DNA from: Roseithermus sacchariphilus
Lineage (GTDB): Bacteria; Bacteroidota; Rhodothermia; Rhodothermales; MEBIC09517
Direction: 5' to 3'
Length of the DNA stretch: 64,000 bases
NCBI GenBank assembly: GCA_003285105.1
Contig: CP030158.1
Coordinates: 496,001 to 560,000 of the forward strand
The notes beneath the pieces are model-generated. The model saw only the letters and a list, made by a program, of their open reading frames with translations, was not told the DNA's origin and did not search any database. A program made the position numbers and the translations under genes. The first letter of the stretch is position 1, and every line of letters begins with the position of its first letter. Below are positions 18,621-26,907 of the stretch, one piece after another.

Positions 18621-19157
18621 ATGCTTGACTGGACCTGGATCACGACCACCACCACCGCTGCCGTGATGGCAATGCTCTCTGCCACCGGCATCTACCTCGG
18701 CATCATTCTGTACACGCGCCTGGGCGGGCTGCGCAGCTTTTCCAAGATGTCCAGCTTCGACTTCGCCATCACGGTGGCCTTCGGGTCCATCATCGCCGCG
18801 ACCGTGCTGAGCGAGGATCCGCCGCTCCTGCAAGCCCTGGTGGCCCTGGGCAGCCTCTACGTCCTCCAGTTCGGCCTGGCCTCCGCCCGGCAGCGGTTCA
18901 GACGTGTGAGCCACCTGGTGGACAACCAGCCGCTGCTGCTGGACGGCGCGACGATGCTGCACGAGAACATGCGGGCGGCCCGGGTGACGGAGGATGACCT
19001 GTGGGCCAAGCTGCGCGAGGCCAACGTGCTGCACCTCGACCAGGTCCGGGCCGTCGTCATGGAAACGACCGGCGACATCTCGGTGCTGCACGGCGACGAG
19101 AACGCCCCGGCCCTCGACGACGTGCTTCTGACCGGCGTGCGGCGCGGTGCAGCCTGA
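18621..19157 (+). CDS. YetF-domain (DUF421) membrane protein
   Basis: A 178-residue protein. Three hydrophobic segments occupy about residues 8-80 (VMAMLSATGIYLGIILYTRL, FDFAITVAFGSIIAATVLS, LLQALVALGSLYVLQFGLA). The cytoplasmic YetF domain follows, with VDNQPLLLDGATMLHENMRAARVTEDDLWAKLRE and VRAVVMETTGDISVL, both typical. The biochemical role of the family is not known. It is divergent from the DUF1080 gene. Confidence 0.88.
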   Translation: MLDWTWITTTTTAAVMAMLSATGIYLGIILYTRLGGLRSFSKMSSFDFAITVAFGSIIAATVLSEDPPLLQALVALGSLYVLQFGLASARQRFRRVSHLVDNQPLLLDGATMLHENMRAARVTEDDLWAKLREANVLHLDQVRAVVMETTGDISVLHGDENAPALDDVLLTGVRRGAA

Positions 19158-19169
19158 AACGAGGTCGTC

Positions 19170-20540
19170 CTATTTCCCTTCTTCCACGTACCGGCGCACG
19201 CGCTTCTCGATGCTCTCGGCTTCGTCGCGCTCGCGCAGGTGAGCCAGGCGGGCGGCGATCTGCCGCTCGTAGCCCACGTCGCGGGGCTGGTAGAAGTAAA
19301 GGCCCTGCATCTCGGGCGGGAGGTACTGCTCGGGCACGTACCCTTCGCGGTAGGCGTGCGGATACTTGTAGCCGACGCCATGGCCCAGCCCGGCCCCGTC
19401 GCGGCTGGCGTCCTTCAGATGGTTCGGCACGTCGGCCGTCTGCTCCTGCTCCACGTGCTTGAGCGCGTCGAAGTAGCTGATGGCCGAGTTGCTCTTGGGC
19501 GCGGTGGCCAGGTACAGGCAGCACTCGCTCAGCAGGTACTGGCCCTCGGGCATGCCCACGTACTCGAACCCGGTGGCGGCGGCCTGCGCCACCAGCAGCG
19601 CCCGCGGGTCGGCCAGGCCGATGTCTTCGGCCGCGAAGATGAGCATCCGGCGGAGGATGAAGCGCGGATTCTCGCCGGCGTAGATCATCCGCGCCATCCA
19701 GTAGAGCGCCGCGTCGGGGTCGGAGCCGCGCAGGCTCTTGATGAAGGCGCTGATGGTGTCGAAGTGCGCATCGCCCTCCTTGTCGTAGAGCACCGCCCGC
19801 TGCTGGATCGAATCCTCGGCCACGGCCAGGTCGATGTGCACCACCCCGTCGGGCCCCGGCTCCGTGGTCTCCACGGCCAGCTCCAGCGCGTTCAACAGCG
19901 ACCGCGCATCGCCGTTGGCGACGTCAACGAGGTGCTCGAGCGCATCCTCGTCGATCCGCACCTTCCGGCGGCCGTAGCCGCGTTCCGGGTCGGCGAGGGC
20001 CTGAAGGGCGACAGTGCGGAGGTCCGTCCCGGTGAGCGAGCGCAGTTCGAACACGCGGCTGCGGCTGACGAGCGCGCGGATGACCTCGAAGTAGGGATTC
20101 TCGGTCGTGGCTCCGATGAAGGTGACCGTGCCGTTCTCGACGTGCGGCAGCAGCGCGTCCTGCTGGGCCTTGTTGAAGCGGTGCACCTCGTCGACGAACA
20201 GGATCGTCCGCTGCCGGTGCAGCCGCAGCCGCTCCTGCGCCGCCTCGATGGCCGCGCGGATGTCCTTCACGCCGGAGAGCACGGCGTTCATCGAGGTGAA
20301 GTGCGAGGCGGTCGTGCCGGCGATGATGCGGGCGAGGGTGGTCTTGCCGGTGCCGGGGGGACCGTAGAAGAGGACGGAGGTGACCCGGTCGGCCTCGATG
20401 GCGCGGCGCAGCAGCTTACCGGGGCCGAGGATGTGGTCCTGGCCGACGAACTCGTCCAGCGTGCGCGGGCGCATCCGGTCGGCCAGCGGAGCCCGCTCGG
20501 CGCGGTACGCCTCGGCAGCGTCTTCGAAGAGGTCAGGCAT
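19170..20540 (-). CDS. rarA: Replication-associated recombination protein A (RarA/MgsA AAA+ ATPase)
   Basis: A 456-residue AAA+ ATPase of the clamp-loader clade that acts at stalled replication forks. Visible motifs: RPRTLDEFVGQDHILG, Walker A FYGPPGTGKTTLA, Walker B ILFVDEVHRFNKAQQDALLP, sensor 1 TFIGATTENPYFEV and SRSRVFEL (arginine finger region). The C-terminal MgsA domain includes DPDAALYWMARMIYAGE, DIGLADPRAL and YKYPHAY. Length is normal. The ATG at 20540 gives MPDLFEDAAEAYRAERAPLADRMRP; the upstream frame is noncoding. Confidence 0.95.
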   Translation of the reverse strand: MPDLFEDAAEAYRAERAPLADRMRPRTLDEFVGQDHILGPGKLLRRAIEADRVTSVLFYGPPGTGKTTLARIIAGTTASHFTSMNAVLSGVKDIRAAIEAAQERLRLHRQRTILFVDEVHRFNKAQQDALLPHVENGTVTFIGATTENPYFEVIRALVSRSRVFELRSLTGTDLRTVALQALADPERGYGRRKVRIDEDALEHLVDVANGDARSLLNALELAVETTEPGPDGVVHIDLAVAEDSIQQRAVLYDKEGDAHFDTISAFIKSLRGSDPDAALYWMARMIYAGENPRFILRRMLIFAAEDIGLADPRALLVAQAAATGFEYVGMPEGQYLLSECCLYLATAPKSNSAISYFDALKHVEQEQTADVPNHLKDASRDGAGLGHGVGYKYPHAYREGYVPEQYLPPEMQGLYFYQPRDVGYERQIAARLAHLRERDEAESIEKRVRRYVEEGK

Positions 20541-20713
20541 GGGCAGAGCCGGGAACGTGAGCAGCGTGCGGGACCAGTACGCCCGTGCCGCGCCGAAGAT
20601 GCCGCCTCCGGGCCGGCCGGCAGCCGGGGGGACCCGCTCCGTCCCGGCGGATGGTGGCATTCGTCCCCGGCAGGCCCGACCTTGCCGTATCGTCACGCTC
20701 ACTCGCTCTGCCC

Positions 20714-21238
20714 ATGTCCGACGACCTGCGTTACCCGATTGGCCGGCCGGAGCCCGTCACGCACCTGCACCCGAGGCAGCGGCAGCGCTGCATCGCCGAC
20801 CTGGCGGCCGCCCCCACCCAGCTGCGGCATGCCGTCCACGGCCTGGCCGTCGAAAAGCTCGACATCCCCTACCGCCCCGGCGGCTGGACGGTGCGCCAGG
20901 TCGTGCACCACCTGCCGGACAGCCACCTCAACGGCTACCTGCGGTTTCGCCTGGGACTGACGGAGGACACGCCGACGATCAAGCCCTATGACCAGGACGG
21001 CTGGTCGGCCCTGCCCGATGCCCGGACGGCCCCGCTGGAGCCCTCGCTGGCGTTGCTCGACGCGCTACACGCCCGCTGGGTCGGGCTCCTCGAAGCGCTG
21101 CCGCCGGAGGCGTTCCGGCGCACCGTGCGCCACCCCGAACAGGGGCTGCTGACCCTCGACGGGCTGCTGGCCCTCTACGCCTGGCACGGCCGGCACCACA
21201 TCGCCCACATCACCGCCGCCCGCGCACGCATCGCCTGA
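20714..21238 (+). CDS. DinB-fold YfiT/BstA-like metal-dependent transferase
   Basis: A 174-residue DinB/YfiT four-helix-bundle protein. The conserved N-terminus RYPIGRPEP, the segment LDIPYRPGGWTVRQVVHHLPDSHLNGYLRFRL and the late HGRHHIAHI supply the three metal-binding histidines. Related YfiT/BstA proteins use Zn or Ni, and some transfer bacillithiol. The exact substrate here is unknown. The ATG at 20714 starts MSDDLRYPIG, as in relatives. Confidence 0.88.
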   Translation: MSDDLRYPIGRPEPVTHLHPRQRQRCIADLAAAPTQLRHAVHGLAVEKLDIPYRPGGWTVRQVVHHLPDSHLNGYLRFRLGLTEDTPTIKPYDQDGWSALPDARTAPLEPSLALLDALHARWVGLLEALPPEAFRRTVRHPEQGLLTLDGLLALYAWHGRHHIAHITAARARIA

Positions 21239-21307
21239 GCCGCCCGCGGCATCGCCCCGGCATCGCCCCGGCATCGATTGCCCGCGGCTCGCCCGCCCCG
21301 GCCCTCA

Positions 21308-21392
21308 GCGCCCTTCGCCGATCAGCGCCCTTCGCCGGTCAGAGCCCTTCGCCGGTCAGAGCCCTTCGCCGATCAGAGCCCTTCGCCGATCA
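21308..21392. repeat. 17-bp tandem repeat, five copies, overlapping the 3' end of pcm
   Basis: Five contiguous units (21308, 21325, 21342, 21359, 21376) of consensus GAGCCCTTCGCCGATCA, with single-base variants at positions 2 and 13. The rightmost unit encodes the pcm C-terminus IGEGL, and the pcm stop lies in the next unit. The array thus seems to have grown from the gene's own 3' end into the intergenic region. Seventeen is not a multiple of three, so extra copies lie out of frame beyond the stop. Confidence 0.9.
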
Positions 21393-22041
21393 GCGGCACG
21401 AAGCGAAACACGTGCGTCTCCTCCCGCTCGTAGCGGTCGGGTCCGGTGCGGGTGATGCGCGTCATCCGCTGCCCCTCGGCATCGCCGACCGGGATCACGA
21501 GGCGCCCGCCCGGGTGGTGCTCGTCCGGTTCGCGGAGTTGCTCCAGCAACGCCTTCGGGACCTCCGGCGCCCCGGCGGTTACGAGGATGCCGTCGAACGG
21601 CGCAAACGCCGGCCAGCCGAGCGTGCCGTCGCCGTGGCGCGCCACGACGCGGTAGCCGAGGCGTTCCAGGCGCTGCACGGCCCGGTCCAGAAGCGGCTTG
21701 TGACGCTCGATGGTGAACACCCGCGCGCCCATCTCGCACAGCACGGCGGCCTGGTACCCGCTCCCCGTGCCGATCTCCAGGATGCGGTCGTCCTTCCGGG
21801 GATCCAGCATCATGGTCTGATAGGCCACCGTGAACGGCTGCGAGATGGTCTGCTGCAGCCCGATGGGCAGCGCCTCGTCCCGATACGCCCGATGCCGGAG
21901 CGCCGGGTCGACGAAGGCGTGCCGCGGCACCGCCCCGATGGCGGCCAGCACGCGCTCGTCCGTGATGCCTTTCTCTCGCAGTTCGTCGACGAGCGCAGCC
22001 CGGCGGCGTTGGAAGAGTCGTTCCTGGGAATCAGCGTTCAT
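21373..22041 (-). CDS. pcm: Protein-L-isoaspartate O-methyltransferase
   Basis: A 222-residue SAM-dependent repair methyltransferase that methylates L-isoaspartyl residues in damaged proteins. VPRHAFVDPALRHRAYRDEALPIG and QQTISQPFTVAYQTMML are family signatures; motif I (LEIGTGSGYQAAVL) is at about residues 88-99, and FDGILVTAGAPEVP follows. The ATG at 22041 gives MNADSQERLF. It lies 47 bp downstream of cdaA on the same strand and probably shares its transcript. Its last codons are part of a 17-bp tandem repeat. Confidence 0.94.
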   Translation of the reverse strand: MNADSQERLFQRRRAALVDELREKGITDERVLAAIGAVPRHAFVDPALRHRAYRDEALPIGLQQTISQPFTVAYQTMMLDPRKDDRILEIGTGSGYQAAVLCEMGARVFTIERHKPLLDRAVQRLERLGYRVVARHGDGTLGWPAFAPFDGILVTAGAPEVPKALLEQLREPDEHHPGGRLVIPVGDAEGQRMTRITRTGPDRYEREETHVFRFVPLIGEGL

Positions 22042-22088
22042 GCAACAGGGGGATGGGCCCGACCCCGTGCCGGTGGCCGGCACGCGCG

Positions 22089-22889
22089 TCAGGCGTCACG
22101 CAACGCGGGTTTGTCTTCCTCCGAGGATTGCAGCGTGAGCGCCTCGGTCAGGTACGTCTGCAACTCGCTGACCGTCAGGTTAGAGATCAGATCCCCGTTC
22201 TTGGCCACCGAGATGCTGCCGGTTTCCTCGGACACCACGATGACGAAGGCGTCGGTCTGCTCGGTCAGGCCCACGGCCGCCCGGTGGCGCAGGCCGAGCC
22301 CCGGGCTCAGCTTCATGCTGGTGGACACCGGCAGGATGCACCGCGCCGCCTCGATGCGCTGGTTGCGGATGATGACGGCACCGTCGTGCAGCGGGTTCTG
22401 CCCGTAAAAGATGGTGATGAGCAGATCGCGGCTGACCCGTGCGTTGAGCAGGGCGCCCGTCTCGATGTAGCTGCGCAGGCCGGTCGACCGCTCGAAGACC
22501 AGCAGCGCCCCGATGCGGTTCTTGCTCATCTCCCCGACGGCAGCCAGCACCTCGCTGATCATCTCCTCCTGTGCCGACGAGGTCACGAAGCGCCGCACGA
22601 GGGGATTGCGTCCGAGCAACAACAGAAGCCGCCGGATCTCCGGCTGGAACAGGATGATGACGGCCAGCACGAACACGTCGCTCACCATCCCGAAGAGGGC
22701 ACGCAGCATCGTCATGTCCAGCCAGGTGACGGCGCCCTGCACGAGCAGCAGCGCCAGCAACCCCAGCGAGATCTGCACGGCGATGGTGCCGCGCATCAGC
22801 GCGTACAGCTTGTACAGGATGTACGTGACGATGCCGATCTCCAGGAGATCGACCAGCCGTATCGGTATGATCCACTCAAACAGGGTCAA
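22089..22889 (-). CDS. cdaA: Diadenylate cyclase CdaA
   Basis: A 266-residue membrane-bound cyclic di-AMP synthase. Three hydrophobic segments occupy the first 85 residues (LLEIGIVTYILYKLYALM, IAVQISLGLLALLLVQGAV, MVSDVFVLAVIILF). The DAC domain follows with GQNPLHDGAVIIRNQRI (DGA motif, about residue 167) and LGLRHRAAVGL (RHR motif, about 196); both are intact. The only plausible start is a TTG at 22889 (reading TLFEWIIPIRLVDLLEI); no in-frame ATG precedes the first membrane segment. It is preceded by folP by 54 bp and followed by pcm, consistent with one operon. Confidence 0.93.
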   Translation of the reverse strand: MTLFEWIIPIRLVDLLEIGIVTYILYKLYALMRGTIAVQISLGLLALLLVQGAVTWLDMTMLRALFGMVSDVFVLAVIILFQPEIRRLLLLLGRNPLVRRFVTSSAQEEMISEVLAAVGEMSKNRIGALLVFERSTGLRSYIETGALLNARVSRDLLITIFYGQNPLHDGAVIIRNQRIEAARCILPVSTSMKLSPGLGLRHRAAVGLTEQTDAFVIVVSEETGSISVAKNGDLISNLTVSELQTYLTEALTLQSSEEDKPALRDA

Positions 22890-22943
22890 CGCGGTGGTGC
22901 CGGGTTGTACGCTCGCGCGAAAGGGACGGAGAGGGGGCGGTCG

Positions 22944-23822
22944 TCATACGGCCTGCAGGGTCGCCGCCAGCACCTTCAGGCATTCAACCGTGGGACGCAC
23001 GTCGTGGGTCCGCACGAGCGTGGCGCCGCGGAGGACGGCCACGGCCGTGGCGCCGAGCGAGCCGTACAGCCGCGCATCCGCCGGAGCCGGGGCGTCCGGT
23101 GTGCCCAGCACGGCCCCGATGCTGCTCTTGCGCGAGACGCCCACCAGCACGGGCCACCGCAACGCCAGCAACGCATCGACGCGGTTGAGCAGCCGGAGGT
23201 TGTCCGTCACCGTCTTGCCAAACCCGAAGCCGGGGTCCGTGACGACGTGCGCCACCCCGGCGGCCTCGGCCGTCGCGACGGCGGCGGCCAGCGCGGCCCG
23301 CACCTCGGCCACGACGTCCGCGTACGTGTGCTCGTGCGGTGCATCTCCGGGGCGGCCCAGCGCGTGCATCACGATCAGCGGGGCCCCGGCCGCGGCGGCC
23401 AGCGCGGCCGTCTCCGGGTGGTAGCGCAGCCCCGTGACGTCGTTGATCAGATGAGCCCCCGCCTCCAGCGCCGCGCGGACCACCTCCGGCTTGTACGTGT
23501 CCACCGAGATCAGGGCCTCCGGGAAACGCCGGCGGATGGCCTCGATCACCGGCACGACGCGGCGGCGCTCCTCGTCGGCCGGCACGGCGGCAGCCCCGGT
23601 GCCGTAGACTGCCCCGGCCGGGCGCGACGACTCGCCGCCGACGTCGATGATGGCCGCGCCTTCCTCCAGCATCGCCTCGGCCCGCCGCAACGCCGCGTCC
23701 AGGTGCTGGTACCGCCCGCCGTCCCAGAACGAGTCCGGCGTCACGTTGAGGATGCCCATGACGTGGGCGCCCCCGGGAATCCCCGGCCGGCAATCGAGCG
23801 CACGCCCCCGGCAGTCCAGCAC
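22944..23822 (-). CDS. folP: Dihydropteroate synthase
   Basis: A TIM-barrel enzyme of about 292 residues joining p-aminobenzoate to dihydropterin pyrophosphate in folate synthesis. Diagnostic motifs are VMGILNVTPDSFWDGG, IIDVGGESSRPAG, LISVDTYKPEVVRAAL, HLINDVTGL, VTDPGFGFGKT and LVGVSRKSSIG. The start is uncertain. I used the GTG at 23822 (reading LDCRGRALDC), which matches the usual family N-terminus; a GTG at 23882 would add 20 Pro/Ala/Ser-rich residues. It lies 54 bp upstream of cdaA on the same strand. Confidence 0.92.
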   Translation of the reverse strand: MLDCRGRALDCRPGIPGGAHVMGILNVTPDSFWDGGRYQHLDAALRRAEAMLEEGAAIIDVGGESSRPAGAVYGTGAAAVPADEERRRVVPVIEAIRRRFPEALISVDTYKPEVVRAALEAGAHLINDVTGLRYHPETAALAAAAGAPLIVMHALGRPGDAPHEHTYADVVAEVRAALAAAVATAEAAGVAHVVTDPGFGFGKTVTDNLRLLNRVDALLALRWPVLVGVSRKSSIGAVLGTPDAPAPADARLYGSLGATAVAVLRGATLVRTHDVRPTVECLKVLAATLQAV

Positions 23823-24122
23823 GAACCGATCCGGGTCGACGGGTGCGAAGGCGGGCGAGGGCGCGGAGGCAGACGAGGGCACGGGAGGCGACGTACCGGC
23901 ACGGCGTGGAACGAGGGGGACCGCCGGAAGGTACGGTGCAGCGGCCCGGCCGCGCACGGCAGCCCGCCCCTTTTGTTGAAAAATTGCGCGAAATCGACGT
24001 CCGTACCCGGCGGCCGGAGCAAACGCCCCCGCTGCCCGGTTGTGTGGCGCCTCCCTCATCCCCCGGCACGCGCCGGCGCCCCGGCACGCGCCGCCCGCGT
24101 ACCCGTTCCCGACGGTTCCGCC
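23823..24122. other. Divergent intergenic region, folP / GH3-like gene
   Basis: About 300 bp between two divergent genes. The only AT-rich stretch is at about 23972-23995 and is the best candidate promoter zone for folP. A duplicated GCCCCGGCACGCGCCG motif lies near 24072-24098. I see no further gene. Confidence 0.4.
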
Positions 24123-25688
24123 ATGCCCACCGTCCTCGGCTCCATCCTCGGCTCCATCCTGCACCGCCTGCCCTTCGGGCCGTTGCACACCGTGCGCGGC
24201 TTCCGGCAGGACCCGCTCGGCACGCAGGAGCGGCTGCTGCGCGACCTGCTGACCCGCGCCGCCGCCACCGAGTGGGGCCGGCGCTACGGCTTCGCCGAGA
24301 TCGCCCGGGCCCGCGACGTCGTGCACGCCTTCCGCCAACGGGTGCCCCTGCACCGCTACGAAGACCTGCACGCCGACGCCGTGCGCATCCGGCAGGGGGC
24401 GGCCGACGTCACCTGGCCGGGGCGGATCCGGCACTTCGCCGTCTCCAGCGGCACCGCCTCGCAGGGCAAAGTGCTGCCCGTCAGCCGGGAGATGCTGCTG
24501 AAAAACCGCGCCTTCAGCATCGGCGTCGGGCTGAACTACCTCGCCGTCAGCGGCCGCCCGGGGTTCCTCCTGGGCAAGCACCTGACGCTGCCCGGCCGCA
24601 TCGAAGAGGACCCGCAGTATCCCGGCACCCTCGTCGGCGAGGTGAGCGGGCTGCTGGCCGACCACGCACCCGCCTTCACGCGGCTGCTCTATCAGGCCGT
24701 CCCCAACGAGATCGCCTTCCTGCCCCACTGGGAGCGCAAGCTGGCCGCCATCGTCGACCGCACGCTCGACCAGGACATTCGCATGCTGGTGATGGTGCCC
24801 TCCTGGGCGCTGGTGCTGCTGCGGCAGGTGATCGACCGCTACAACGAGCGGCACGGCACCCGCGTCGATACCGTGAGCGCGGTCTGGCCCAACCTCCAGG
24901 TGTTCATCTCCGGCGGCGTGGCCCTCAGCTCCTACCGCCACCTGCTCGAAGAACTGATCGGCCGGCCCGACCTGGACTTCGTCGAAACCTACGGCGCTTC
25001 GGAGGGCTTCTTCTCGTTCCAGGACGATCTGGCCGACCCGGCGATGCTGCTGCATCTGGACAATGGCGTGTTCTTCGAGTTCGTCGACCTGCGCGACCTG
25101 CACCGGCCCGATCCGCCCCGCTACGGCCTGGCCGAGGTGGAACCCGGCGTCCGATACGCCCCGTTCATCTCCACGTGCAGCGGGCTGTGGGCCTACGGCG
25201 TCGGCGACGTGCTGCGCTTCACCAGCACCGACCCCTACAAGATCGTGGTGGCCGGGCGAACGAGCGAGATGATCGACAAATACGGCGAGGCCGTGTTCGG
25301 CGAGGAAGCCCGGGCGGCCCTGCAGGAAGCCTGCCGCCAGACCGGCGCCCGCGTGCGCGACTACCACGTCGCCCCCCGGCCGGCCTCGCTCGGGCACCTG
25401 CCCACCCACCAGTGGCTCATCGAATTCGAACGGCCGCCTTCAGACCTGCGCCGCTTTGCCGATGTCATGGACAGGTACCTGCAAGACGTCAACCGCCATT
25501 ACCAGATCCGCCGGGAGGCGCGCGCCTTCGACCGCCCCGAGATCGTGCCGCTGCCCCGCGGGACCTTCTACGCCTGGCTCAAACAGACGAAGGACCGCGT
25601 CAGCGGCCAGACGAAAGTGCCCCGTATGAGCGAGGAACGACACATTGCCGACGCCGTATTGACGTTGGCCGGAAACAAACAGGGATGA
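24123..25688 (+). CDS. GH3-like acyl-adenylate-forming enzyme
   Basis: A 521-residue member of the ANL superfamily in the GH3 auxin-responsive promoter family. The ATP-binding motifs are visible: SSGTASQGKVLPVS (motif 1), FVETYGASEGFFSFQ (motif 2) and YGVGDVLRFTSTDPYKIVVAGRTSEMIDKYGE (motif 3). Plant GH3 proteins conjugate amino acids to jasmonate or auxin; bacterial homologues form acyl adenylates for unknown acceptors. The ATG at 24123 gives MPTVLGSILGSILHRLPFG. It is divergent from folP and has no obvious pathway partner nearby. Confidence 0.9.
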   Translation: MPTVLGSILGSILHRLPFGPLHTVRGFRQDPLGTQERLLRDLLTRAAATEWGRRYGFAEIARARDVVHAFRQRVPLHRYEDLHADAVRIRQGAADVTWPGRIRHFAVSSGTASQGKVLPVSREMLLKNRAFSIGVGLNYLAVSGRPGFLLGKHLTLPGRIEEDPQYPGTLVGEVSGLLADHAPAFTRLLYQAVPNEIAFLPHWERKLAAIVDRTLDQDIRMLVMVPSWALVLLRQVIDRYNERHGTRVDTVSAVWPNLQVFISGGVALSSYRHLLEELIGRPDLDFVETYGASEGFFSFQDDLADPAMLLHLDNGVFFEFVDLRDLHRPDPPRYGLAEVEPGVRYAPFISTCSGLWAYGVGDVLRFTSTDPYKIVVAGRTSEMIDKYGEAVFGEEARAALQEACRQTGARVRDYHVAPRPASLGHLPTHQWLIEFERPPSDLRRFADVMDRYLQDVNRHYQIRREARAFDRPEIVPLPRGTFYAWLKQTKDRVSGQTKVPRMSEERHIADAVLTLAGNKQG

Positions 25689-25896
25689 GGTTGTATAACG
25701 GGTGTCCCATGACGAAGCGCCCCATCGCCTCTTCGCTCTGCGGAACGCTGACGGTCCTCGCAGCGTCCCTAGCGCGCCCCCGAGTTGATTGCCCCGCGTT
25801 CGTGTTGACCGCTCCGAGTTGACGAGGTACGCCCACGAACGACTCCTCACCTTGCGCATCGCATCACCGCTACACGCCACAATCGCATAGAGGCCT

Positions 25897-26736
25897 ATGT
25901 ACGTCCCCCGCCAGCAACGGATGCTGGATCAGTACCTCCAGGAGATCGGGCAGATTCCCCTGCTGACGCCCGAAGAGGAGGTCGATCTGGCCCGGCGCAT
26001 CAAGCAAGGAGATCAGGAAGCCCTGCACAAGCTGACGCGGGCGAACCTGCGGTTCGTCGTGTCGGTGGCCAAGAAATACCAGGGACAGGGGCTCAGCCTG
26101 GCCGACCTGATCAACGAAGGCAATTACGGCCTGATCAAAGCGGCGCAGCGCTTCGACGAAACCCGCGGCTTCAAGTTCATATCCTACGCGGTGTGGTGGA
26201 TCCGGCAGGCCATCCTGCAGGCCCTCGCCGAGCAGAGCCGTGTGGTGCGCCTGCCGCTCAACCGGATCGGGACGATCTCGAAGATCCGCAAGACGAGCGC
26301 CCGGCTGGCCCAGCAACACGAGCGGCAACCCAACATCGAAGAGCTGGCCCGTGAACTGGACGTGGACGTCGAGAAGGTCCGCGAGGCGATGCAGCACACC
26401 AGCCGCCACCTCTCGATGGACGCCCCGTTCAACGAGGACGACGACAACAGCCTGCTGGACGTCCTGCCCGACGACGAGGACTCGCGGCCGGACGAGTCGA
26501 TGATGGACGAGTCGCTCAAGATCGACATCGAGCGGGCGCTGAGCCTCTTGCACCCGCGCGAGGCGGAGATCACGCGCCTCTACTTCGGCATCGGGCGGGA
26601 GCATCCGCTGACGCTGGAGGAGATCGGGCAGCGCTTCGGGCTGACGCGCGAGCGCGTGCGCCAGATCAAGGAGAAGGCGCTGCGCAAGCTCCGCCAGAAG
26701 CACCGCCGCGAGGAACTGCAGATGCACATCGGCTGA
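25897..26736 (+). CDS. rpoD: Primary sigma factor RpoD/SigA (short Bacteroidota type)
   Basis: A 279-residue sigma-70 protein. Region 1.2 ([27 protein letters not shown]) is present but regions 1.1 and the non-conserved domain are absent, as in Bacteroidota primary sigmas. Region 2 reads [58 protein letters not shown]. Region 3 ([14 protein letters not shown]) and region 4 ([29 protein letters not shown]) complete it. It directs transcription from the main promoters. The ATG at 25897 follows AGAGGCCT. A strong terminator follows. Confidence 0.95.
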   Translation: MYVPRQQRMLDQYLQEIGQIPLLTPEEEVDLARRIKQGDQEALHKLTRANLRFVVSVAKKYQGQGLSLADLINEGNYGLIKAAQRFDETRGFKFISYAVWWIRQAILQALAEQSRVVRLPLNRIGTISKIRKTSARLAQQHERQPNIEELARELDVDVEKVREAMQHTSRHLSMDAPFNEDDDNSLLDVLPDDEDSRPDESMMDESLKIDIERALSLLHPREAEITRLYFGIGREHPLTLEEIGQRFGLTRERVRQIKEKALRKLRQKHRREELQMHIG

Positions 26737-26763
26737 CACCCCTCCTCGGAAGACACCCCCCGC

Positions 26764-26796
26764 AAAGGCACAGCCCACCCCCGGGCTGTGCCTTTT
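26764..26796 (+). terminator. Rho-independent terminator after rpoD
   Basis: AAAGGCACAGCCC and GGGCTGTGCCTTTT form a 13-bp stem with a short C-rich loop, 27 nt after the rpoD stop codon. The A-rich 5' side could also make it work for the opposite strand, downstream of the convergent NTPase gene. Confidence 0.9.
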
Positions 26797-26907
26797 GCAT
26801 GGGCACACCCCGCCGGACGAAACCGCCGGGACCGCCCCTGGCGCCGGGGCCGCCCCTGGCACCGGCGCCACCCCTGATGGATCCGGGACGCTCACCCCTG
26901 GGGACGC

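Noticed and set aside
22053-24122. 690-codon N-terminal extension of the GH3-like protein
   Set aside because: It runs antisense through cdaA and folP; the GH3 domain starts at the ATG at 24123.
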